Positions 1 through 5,981 of a DNA stretch of 8,351 nt are shown here, piece by piece. Below the pieces are notes generated by a model that ran no database searches, had not been told where the DNA came from, and saw only the letters and a program-made list of their open reading frames with translations. Each line of letters opens with the position of its first letter. The stretch's first letter is position 1. Both the position numbers and the translations under genes were made by a program. The DNA comes from Sutterella sp. Its GTDB lineage: Bacteria > Pseudomonadota > Gammaproteobacteria > Burkholderiales > Burkholderiaceae_F. The DNA is taken from NCBI GenBank assembly GCA_020025965.1, contig JAHHRG010000072.1, positions 1 through 8,351 of the forward strand, given 5' to 3'.

Positions 1-69
1 ATGGAATCGAATGTTTTGATAAGAAACAAAGATAGACCTTTTTCGGGAATTTCAGGCAGACGACATTAA
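1..69 (+). CDS. Possible 3' end of a convergent gene (partial)
   Basis: Plus-strand frame 1 is open from the first base to a TAA at 67-69, giving 22 residues that end in SGISGRRH. The window begins exactly with ATG, so this could be a tiny ORF, but the tail of a longer gene entering from the left is equally possible. Frame 3 also stays open until a TAG at 33-35, so the frame is not certain. The main argument for a convergent gene is position: the perfect inverted repeat at 89-129 lies between this stop and the minus-strand gene ending at 158, as expected of a bidirectional terminator. No function can be assigned. Confidence 0.25.
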   Translation: MESNVLIRNKDRPFSGISGRRH

Positions 70-88
70 GAAAAAATATTGAAAGGTT

Positions 89-129
89 AAAACAAAAGAC
101 CGTATATTTTTTATACGGTCTTTTGTTTT
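89..129. terminator. Strong, probably bidirectional intrinsic terminator
   Basis: This is a perfect 18-bp inverted repeat. The left arm AAAACAAAAGACCGTATA (89-106) pairs with the right arm at 112-129 across a 5-nt T loop (107-111). The A-rich outer ends of the stem become a U-rich 3' arm in either direction of transcription (TCTTTTGTTTT), which is the usual form of a bidirectional intrinsic terminator. It lies 28 bp beyond the stop codon of the minus-strand LRR gene and 19 bp beyond the plus-strand stop at 67-69, so it can end transcripts from both sides. Confidence 0.85.
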
Positions 130-133
130 GAGA

Positions 134-160
134 TAGAATCTTCCTCGATGGGAGATTCTA
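134..160 (-). other. Hairpin that includes the stop codon of the LRR gene
   Basis: TAGAATCT (134-141) pairs with AGATTCTA (153-160). Three further inner pairs, one of them G-U, leave a 5-nt loop. On the minus-strand transcript the TAG stop codon (158-160) forms the base of the stem, and the main 18-bp terminator hairpin follows after a spacer of only 4 nt. It may protect the 3' end of the mRNA or assist termination. The pairing is seen directly; the role is inferred. Confidence 0.5.
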
Positions 161-2530
161 TTTTTGGGTGTCTTTCCAAGTCCCCCACCAATCGTAGTAT
201 TCGTGGAAGTAACTCTTCATCGCCTCTATTTGGGCTGTGGTAGCCCAGATCTGTTTGATGTTGTACGAAGGGATAAACTTTTCTGGATTGATTAGTTTTG
301 GGCTGTTGGCAATCGAGATCCAGCATTCGTTCTTGTCTCCCTCGTCACCAAGCCAGTACGGAACGAACGAATCGACAATGTTGAGTGCCTCCAGATTGAC
401 GCAGTCGTTGATGTCCAAAATGATCATCTTGTGGCAATTCTTCACGGTCAGATCCGTCAATTGAGAACATGCTTTGAATTCGATGCGTTCGGGACCGAGT
501 TCCTTCTTGATTTCTGATCCGGAAACTTTGTTCTCCATATAGAATTTGGTCATCTTCGACAAATCCTTGCACTGAATGTGAGGCATGCCGTATTTCAGTA
601 CGATCGAAACAGATTCCAAATGAATATTTTCTGACAGGTTTGTATCGTCGAGCGATTCCAAGCCCGAAACATTCAGTTTCTTCAGGTTGCGGAAGTAGCG
701 GATTCCGTTCAGTGAACGAGTGTTTGGAGCCGTGTTGTTATTGACGATCAGTTCGGTGACCTGATCGGCTTCTTCAATCGAAATCTGTCCGTCGCCGTCC
801 TTGTCGTAATCGGAAAGGATGTAAGTGCGGAAATTGGGGTCGGTCAGTGCATCGACAATGTTTGTCTTGACAAGTTCTGTGTGAGCATCCTTTTCGATCT
901 GAATCTGCTTCAGGTCGAGTGTGCCGACCAATACCTTCTTCAGATTGGGGCAGTTGGTCATCTTCAGGGTGCGCAGCGACATGTTGCCGGTAACATCGAG
1001 TTCGGCAAGTTGCGTTCCGCCGACATTGAGCGATTGCAGTTTGGTTCCGTAGCCCGGTCCGTAGGTGTGAAGATCCATCAGTGGGTTCAAACTCAAGTCC
1101 AGATTCTGCAACGAGGTGAGCGACCAGAGTTGGATGTGTCCGATCTTGTTGTCGCTCAGATTCAAATCGGTCATCTGATCGCAATTGTGGATGTTGATGT
1201 GATCCTCCGTGAGTAGGTTCTTTTCCAGATTCAGACGTTTGATTGACATGGAGCCCTTGAAGTCGGTCAGTTCGTTGTTGCGGACGGAAACTTCTTCGGC
1301 GGCGTCGCACATGTCGCCGATGGCGGACAAACGGTTGTTATCGGCATTGAGCGTGCGCAACATCTTGTTCTTGATGAAGTTGAGCTCGCCAACCAACTCG
1401 TTGTTCGAACAATCGATCTGCTCGAGTGCGGGGAAGAAGACCACAGCCTTGAGCGACTTGAGTTTGTTGTTGGCGCAATTGAGCGTTCTGAGGTTCTTGA
1501 ATCCGAAATACTCCACACCGTCGATGGACGAAATGCCCATGCCCTTGATGTTGATGTCGGTGATGGCAAGAACTTCATCCTCTGAGAGTTTATTGTCTTT
1601 ATTGCTGTCGAAGTTGCCAATCAGATACTTCTTGTAGACGGGATCCTCGACATTCATGATAGCATCTTCCGGTGCCGTCCATTTCTTGTATTTGATGGCG
1701 TGGTCGATACCGAACGAATGCTCGATGACCTGTCCCTCCATCAGCCATACGGTCTTCAGCGAGTTGGCGTTGTAGGCATTGACCGATAAAAGCATCAGAT
1801 TGCGCGAAAGGTCGATTTCGACAACAGGCGTAGAACCGAAACTGAGTGCGGTAAGTTTCGGACAACCGCCGAGGTCAATTTCTGCGATCTTGGAATTGGC
1901 AAACGACAGAGTCTCAATTTCTTTGTTGGATGAAAGATCCAACGAGGAGATTAAACCGTCAATTTTGAGCGAGTTCAGTTTCTGAAGCATTGATACATCG
2001 ACCGATTTGAATACATTACCGCCTAAAACAATTTCTTTTAATTCGGTGTTGTGGCTCAGATCAATATCGGGGAAAGAGATGTCTTTCAAACTCAGAATCT
2101 CCATTTTAGTATTCCGTCTTAAATCAGGTGCTGAAGACAAACCGCATCCCGAAGCCATCAGAGATTTGAGTTCGGGACAGTGGGTCAGATCCAGATTCTT
2201 TAGTTTGTTACAATAGGCAATGCTCAGATCCTGCAATTTGGTGCAACCCTTCAGACCCAGCGAGGACAGACCGCGAGACCAGCCCAGATCCAGAGAGCGC
2301 AGGTTGGCTACACGCGAGAAATCGACTTTGGTCAGCTGACCCTGCGAAAAATTGACCTCCTCCAAGTTCGGGAAGTACTCCAAACCGTCGATCGAGCGGA
2401 TTTCCTGTTGCGGGAAATCGATGACTTTGACTTCGAGTGCCTCTTTTTCGGAGATCTTGCCGTCACCGTCCTTATCGAAATTGCTTAAAATATAGGTCTC
2501 CAGTTTGGGGTCCTTAATGACGGCGGGATA
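158..2530 (-). repeat. Three EF-hand/LRR modules within the 1095-residue protein
   Basis: Three units of about 290, 270 and 230 residues each open with a similar helix and calcium loop: DPKLETYILSNFDKDGDG, DPVYKKYLIGNFDSNKDN and DPNFRTYILSDYDKDGDG. A strand and an LRR cap with the pattern IxSIDGxEYFxNL follow, and then the LRR tract. The EF loops lie at 2441-2476, 1574-1609 and 770-805. The middle module has the most regular asparagine-type repeats (NNKL, NNEL, NNRL, DNKI). The similarity is at protein level; no long identical DNA repeats were seen, so the duplications are old. Confidence 0.85.
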
Positions 2531-3445
2531 GGTTAGTTTTTCGTATGCGCTCTGGCGGACAGTGATCTGCTCGGCAGCGTCGATGTTCGAGAAACTGATG
2601 GTCGCTTCACGCTCCGTGCCGGTCGTGTTTTCGGCAATTTCAAACGTAAATTCCTTGTCAATCATGGCACGGGTGGAGGTCTCCTTGATCCAGTTGATGC
2701 CGTCTTGAACTTTGGCGGTGACGGGTTCGATGTTGGTTTGCAACTTGATGCGGACGATTCCTCCCTCCTTTGTGAGTTCCATCAGGCGGGATGCCTCATC
2801 AAGTAGCAACATACCTTTCTGGTTCTGGGTGATCTCCAATGTGGCGATTCCTTTGCGTCCGCAATGGAATGTGATTTCGGCCTTGCGCGGAGTTTCGGTC
2901 TCTTCGAAAGCGGCAACGGTAAAGGTTACCTTGGTGTCGCCTTCACCCGATTCCTTGTCAGCTTTGATCCACGGCTGAAGACCTTCCAGTGTCCACTCTT
3001 TCGAACTGGTCACCGAGATGGTCTCTTCTCCGCCCTTGCTGGTGAAGGAGATGATCTTCGGCTCGATGCTGATGGACTCCGCCAAAGGCATTTGCGTGAC
3101 CGTAACCTTCAGAGGAAGGGCATCGCGATAGGCGATGGTCACTTCGGCTGTACGTTCGCGGGACGAATCGGGATTTTCATCGGCAAGGAATGCAATGTAA
3201 GAGGGTGTATAGGTGAAGTCGTGAATCCATTCTGCATCACAGCGTGCCGAAGGCATGGATCCCTCCACGGCGTTTTCCAATTTATAGAAAATCTTGTTCT
3301 TTCCCTCTTCCGCGGGAATAGAGAGATCTGAGGCTTCGATGACGGGGGTTGGTGAGACCGTTTCCGTGTCATCATCACTACAACCCGTCAGCTCGAAACC
3401 AAGCAGGGCGAAGAGGGTCAGTAATAAAAATGATGATTTTTTCAT
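158..3445 (-). CDS. Surface lipoprotein with Ig/BACON domains and three EF-hand/LRR modules
   Basis: This is a 1095-residue predicted cell-surface binding or adhesion lipoprotein. Residues 1-21 form a signal peptide (MKK, hydrophobic core, LTG-C lipobox) with the lipid-anchored Cys22. SDDD follows, which matches the Bacteroidota lipoprotein surface-export signal. Three Ig-like domains come next: about 36-118, 123-208 and 210-299. The second is the most BACON-like (WTLEG..PWI, then R.AEITF, ending in ITQN). Three modules follow, each an EF-hand helix and loop plus leucine-rich repeats. The loops are D324-E335 (DKDGDG, canonical), D613-E624 (DSNKDN, altered at the glycine) and D881-E892 (DKDGDG, canonical). 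The LRRs are of the LxxLDLSxCxxLxxL kind, roughly 20-23 residues each. The protein ends in an aromatic-rich cap (YYDWWGTW). The start is the only ATG that gives a signal peptide. No catalytic motif is visible and the ligand is unknown. It is a paralogue of the next gene upstream and probably the last gene of the operon. Confidence 0.93.
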   Translation of the reverse strand: MKKSSFLLLTLFALLGFELTGCSDDDTETVSPTPVIEASDLSIPAEEGKNKIFYKLENAVEGSMPSARCDAEWIHDFTYTPSYIAFLADENPDSSRERTAEVTIAYRDALPLKVTVTQMPLAESISIEPKIISFTSKGGEETISVTSSKEWTLEGLQPWIKADKESGEGDTKVTFTVAAFEETETPRKAEITFHCGRKGIATLEITQNQKGMLLLDEASRLMELTKEGGIVRIKLQTNIEPVTAKVQDGINWIKETSTRAMIDKEFTFEIAENTTGTEREATISFSNIDAAEQITVRQSAYEKLTYPAVIKDPKLETYILSNFDKDGDGKISEKEALEVKVIDFPQQEIRSIDGLEYFPNLEEVNFSQGQLTKVDFSRVANLRSLDLGWSRGLSSLGLKGCTKLQDLSIAYCNKLKNLDLTHCPELKSLMASGCGLSSAPDLRRNTKMEILSLKDISFPDIDLSHNTELKEIVLGGNVFKSVDVSMLQKLNSLKIDGLISSLDLSSNKEIETLSFANSKIAEIDLGGCPKLTALSFGSTPVVEIDLSRNLMLLSVNAYNANSLKTVWLMEGQVIEHSFGIDHAIKYKKWTAPEDAIMNVEDPVYKKYLIGNFDSNKDNKLSEDEVLAITDINIKGMGISSIDGVEYFGFKNLRTLNCANNKLKSLKAVVFFPALEQIDCSNNELVGELNFIKNKMLRTLNADNNRLSAIGDMCDAAEEVSVRNNELTDFKGSMSIKRLNLEKNLLTEDHINIHNCDQMTDLNLSDNKIGHIQLWSLTSLQNLDLSLNPLMDLHTYGPGYGTKLQSLNVGGTQLAELDVTGNMSLRTLKMTNCPNLKKVLVGTLDLKQIQIEKDAHTELVKTNIVDALTDPNFRTYILSDYDKDGDGQISIEEADQVTELIVNNNTAPNTRSLNGIRYFRNLKKLNVSGLESLDDTNLSENIHLESVSIVLKYGMPHIQCKDLSKMTKFYMENKVSGSEIKKELGPERIEFKACSQLTDLTVKNCHKMIILDINDCVNLEALNIVDSFVPYWLGDEGDKNECWISIANSPKLINPEKFIPSYNIKQIWATTAQIEAMKSYFHEYYDWWGTWKDTQK

Positions 3446-3533
3446 ATTTTCATATTGTTTGATGGGAAAAACCGCCCGAAGAGATTCGGAGACTTCCCTG
3501 AGATTGAAGTTTTTTGTTTTTTAGAGGGCAATT

Positions 3534-3569
3534 TCTGCGGAAACAGCTTCTTAAGCGAGTTCCCGCAGA
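3534..3569 (-). other. Imperfect hairpin in the gap between the two LRR genes
   Basis: TCTGCGG (3534-3540) pairs with CCGCAGA (3563-3569). Inside this, AAC (3542-3544) pairs with GTT (3559-3561), and GCTT (3546-3549) pairs with AAGC (3553-3556). The result is a stem of about 14 pairs broken by mismatches. It starts 18 nt after the stop of the upstream LRR gene. On the transcribed strand it is followed by an A-rich stretch rather than a run of U, so it does not look like an efficient intrinsic terminator. It could be a processing, stability or partial-termination element that sets the ratio of the two genes. Confidence 0.35.
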
Positions 3570-3586
3570 TGTTTGCCATGAGGTGT

Positions 3587-5860
3587 TTATTTGACGATCC
3601 AAGTGATGTCGGGGAATGCGGCCGAGAATGCGGCGGACTGTTCTGTGGTGCAAACGACCTCCTTCAAGGCGTTGCCGGGCTGGAATTTGGCCGGATCGGT
3701 CAAAGCGGTGCATTCGCTGATGTCGATCTTTCGAAGCATCGGGTTATTGGTCGAGAGGTTCAGCTCGGCCAGAGCAGCGCAACCCTTCAAAGTCAGGGTC
3801 GTGAGCTTCGCCGAATTGGCAATCTCGAGCGTAGCCAGAGCCTCGCATGCGGTCAGATCGAGCGTACTTGCCGAGAGGTGATCCGTGACGATGCGGCGCA
3901 GCGTTTGCAATCCGGCTACATTCAGTCCGGCCAGCTCGGTCGTCGGCTTGAGCTCCAACTCCTGCAACCAGGCGTTCTTTTTCAGGTCGGCAACCTTGAG
4001 CGATGTGGCATCCGAAATCTTGAGGATATTCAGATAGGGGAAGATGTCAAGACCCTGCAGGTCGTTCAGACGGGCAACGTCCGGGCAGACGCTCTTGTCG
4101 ATGATGATGGAATTGGTCTTCTTGGCCTCCACTTTCGAAATCTTGCCGTTCTCGTCCTTATCGTAATTCTTGAGGATGAAATCCTTCAAAACGGGGTCGG
4201 TAATGCTGCCCGAAATGTCGGGTGCATCGACAATTGCCCAAATGCCGTAGAACGAACCCTGCCATTCGGTCAGAATCTCGTAGAATTTGTCGTATTGAGC
4301 TTGTGTCAGAACGAGTTTCTCGACCTTATCCGAGCAGACAAACTCCTCGAGTTTCGGGCTCTTGCTGATGTCGAGCGTTACGAGTTCTTCACCGGGCAGC
4401 GACTTTTCGAACGAGTAGGAGATGATCAACTTGCCCAGATTCGAGGCGTCGTCGAAGGTCAGTCGTTTGAGGAATTGCAGGTAACGAGCCTGGATCTCCG
4501 TCAGCTGGGGACATCCGTTCAGGTTGATGTCGGTGAGCTCCTGTTCGTTGAACTTTTCGGAGGTATCCCACGGGCTGAGACGGCTGAGTTTGAAGACCGA
4601 CAGCTCCGGCAGATTCGAGCATTCGATTCCGGCGATACCGCAACCCAGATTCCAGAAATTGATCGAGATCAGTTTTTTGTTCTGGCTCAGATCGACGGCT
4701 TCGATGGGGGCGGTGACGCGGTTTACTTCCAGCGAAATCAGGTTCGGGAAGATGTTGATACCGTTCAAGGACTTGATGTCTTTCCAGATGGGATTTCCCG
4801 ACGATGCACTCGAGGCATCCAGCGTAATTGCGGTGACGGATGCGGCCTCCTCCTCGGAGAGCATCTGGTCTTCGTCGGCATCAAAATTCTGGAGAATATA
4901 CTGACGGAAAAGATCGTCGGTCAGTGCTACGCTCAAGTCGGGACGCGAACTGGGCTGTTTTACCACAAACTGTTCGAGTGCATCGGCGTTCTTGAACGTG
5001 AGGACGGCCTCTCGTTCCTTCGGCGTTTCGTTGGCCGAAACCGTGAAGGTGAACTGACGGGTGGTCATGCCGCGCGATGATTCGTTCTGCTTGATCCAGG
5101 TCTGTGCTTCTTCCGGAATGGAAACAGTCACAGGGTCGATGTTGCTTTGAATCTTTACGATCAACTGACCTCCCTTGCCGTCAATGTTGGCGGGCGATTC
5201 GGTTTCCAATATCAGTTGGCCTTTGGCGTTTTGTGAAATGGTAAGAACAGTCTCGACCTTTTTACATTTAAACGTAAATTCGGCATTGCGCGGGTCTTCG
5301 TTTTCGTTTTGAGAGGTGACCTCAAATTCAACTACATCGCCATTCTCGCCCTTCGTAACCGAAGGAGTTACCCACGACTGAGTCGTTGTGCACTCCAGCG
5401 TCCAGTGGTGAGTGCTGGTGACGGTAACTTGTTCCTTACCACCCGTGTAGGCGTAGTTCAGTGATCGGGGCTCGATTGAAAGTGATATGCTTTCCGCCGG
5501 TTGTTCGACATGGATGGTCAGCGGATCGGCTCCCTCGTAATTGAGGGTGATTTTACCCTGACGGGGTGTATCGCCTTCATTGGTGTCAAATTGGAAAACA
5601 ATAAAATTCCCGGTCGATTCGAAATCATGCATCCACGGATCTTCCGAATTGGCTAATGCAATCTGATAATCGACGGGGTTTTGGATGGTATAGAAGAGTT
5701 TTTGTTGGCCGCTTGTCGCAGGAAGTTGAAGATCTTTGGCCGAAATCACAGGCGGATCTGCCACGGGCACCACGTCGTCGTTATCATTACAACTGCCGAA
5801 TGCCAATAGCATAATTGAAAAGAGTAGCGAAGATGTAAAAAACGAGTTGATTTTTTTCAT
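3587..5860 (-). CDS. Lipoprotein with Ig/BACON domains and two EF-hand/LRR modules
   Basis: This is a 757-residue predicted lipoprotein, probably surface-exposed and ligand-binding. An in-frame ATG 15 codons upstream (5905) exists, but starting at 5860 gives a proper signal peptide (MKKINSFF, hydrophobic core, FGS-C24), so that start is preferred. Cys24 is followed by NDNDD, an acidic tract less standard than the SDDD of its neighbours. Ig-like domains lie at about 38-121, 125-211 and 214-303; the second and third are BACON-type (HHWTLE...SWV, then PRNAEFTF; TWIKQN, then KEREAVLTF, VVKQ). Two EF-hand/LRR modules follow. Their loops are D327-E338 (DADEDQMLSEEE, glycine replaced by Q) and D567-E578 (DKDENGKISKVE, close to canonical). 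LRRs such as LTTLTLKGCAALAELNLS continue to the C-terminus (ITWIVK). It is a paralogue of the downstream 1095-residue protein, collinear over the N-terminal 300 residues. It has no visible enzyme motif. Confidence 0.92.
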   Translation of the reverse strand: MKKINSFFTSSLLFSIMLLAFGSCNDNDDVVPVADPPVISAKDLQLPATSGQQKLFYTIQNPVDYQIALANSEDPWMHDFESTGNFIVFQFDTNEGDTPRQGKITLNYEGADPLTIHVEQPAESISLSIEPRSLNYAYTGGKEQVTVTSTHHWTLECTTTQSWVTPSVTKGENGDVVEFEVTSQNENEDPRNAEFTFKCKKVETVLTISQNAKGQLILETESPANIDGKGGQLIVKIQSNIDPVTVSIPEEAQTWIKQNESSRGMTTRQFTFTVSANETPKEREAVLTFKNADALEQFVVKQPSSRPDLSVALTDDLFRQYILQNFDADEDQMLSEEEAASVTAITLDASSASSGNPIWKDIKSLNGINIFPNLISLEVNRVTAPIEAVDLSQNKKLISINFWNLGCGIAGIECSNLPELSVFKLSRLSPWDTSEKFNEQELTDINLNGCPQLTEIQARYLQFLKRLTFDDASNLGKLIISYSFEKSLPGEELVTLDISKSPKLEEFVCSDKVEKLVLTQAQYDKFYEILTEWQGSFYGIWAIVDAPDISGSITDPVLKDFILKNYDKDENGKISKVEAKKTNSIIIDKSVCPDVARLNDLQGLDIFPYLNILKISDATSLKVADLKKNAWLQELELKPTTELAGLNVAGLQTLRRIVTDHLSASTLDLTACEALATLEIANSAKLTTLTLKGCAALAELNLSTNNPMLRKIDISECTALTDPAKFQPGNALKEVVCTTEQSAAFSAAFPDITWIVK
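3590..4927 (-). repeat. Two EF-hand/LRR modules within the 757-residue protein
   Basis: The modules open with TDDLFRQYILQNFDADEDQ (loop at 4847-4882) and TDPVLKDFILKNYDKDENG (loop at 4127-4162). Each is followed by a cap resembling SLNGINIFPNL or LQGLDIFPYL and then LRRs. The first module ends in a capping stretch (LVLTQAQYDKFYEIL, then W residues). The second ends in a cap homologous to the C-terminus of the 1095-residue protein. The helix-plus-loop pattern matches the three modules of that protein, so the five modules form one family. Confidence 0.82.
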
Positions 5861-5929
5861 GGTCGGAATAGAATTTTCATGGTTCTGAAAAGCGTTCAGT
5901 GGCAATTACTAACGTGAAGGTTATGTGGA

Positions 5930-5960
5930 ACTTCCCGCCAATTTTTGTTTGGCGGGAAGT
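5930..5960 (-). terminator. GC-rich hairpin between the FN3-like and LRR genes
   Basis: ACTTCCCGCCAA (5930-5941) pairs perfectly with TTGGCGGGAAGT (5949-5960) around a 7-nt loop. Outer arms AAGGTT (5917-5922) and AACCTT (5968-5973) can pair again across an internal loop. It starts 21 nt after the stop of the upstream lipoprotein gene. On the minus-strand transcript no run of U follows, so it may be a partial terminator or an mRNA-stability element and need not separate the operon. Read on the plus strand it is followed by CCTTTTTTG, which is more terminator-like and would block antisense transcription into the gene to the right. Confidence 0.45.
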
Positions 5961-5981
5961 CCGTATGAACCTTTTTTGTGT

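Noticed and set aside
774..1310. A 178-codon minus-strand frame rich in Arg, Gln and His
   Set aside because: It overlaps the 1095-residue gene in another frame and has the Arg/His/Gln-rich composition typical of out-of-frame translation. It matches no family.
3476..3489. A 5-bp stem (CCGAA/TTCGG) upstream of the 1095-residue gene, followed on the minus strand by GCGGTTTTT
   Set aside because: The stem is too short to be a convincing terminator or attenuator and is likely to be a chance palindrome.
770..4882. Dockerin domains, because of the DxDxDG loops
   Set aside because: Type I dockerins have two paired EF-like repeats, usually at a protein end. Here each loop is single and leads directly into an LRR cap.
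3455..5080. A 541-codon open frame on the plus strand, antisense to the 757-residue lipoprotein gene
   Set aside because: It lies entirely opposite a well-supported gene and the gap after it. Its translation is a monotonous Gln/Leu/Gly/Val-rich text with no domain or signal peptide. Repetitive LRR codon usage on the other strand explains the lack of stops.
5861..5905. A 15-codon N-terminal extension of the 757-residue protein
   Set aside because: It would place polar residues in front of the signal peptide. The internal ATG at 5860 gives a standard MKK lipoprotein signal like both neighbours.
5861..5929. A search for a Bacteroidales promoter (TTTG about 20 bp before TAnnTTTG) before the LRR genes
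   Set aside because: Only a weak TAGTAATTG-like match was found in this gap, and nothing in 3446-3586, so no promoter is claimed.
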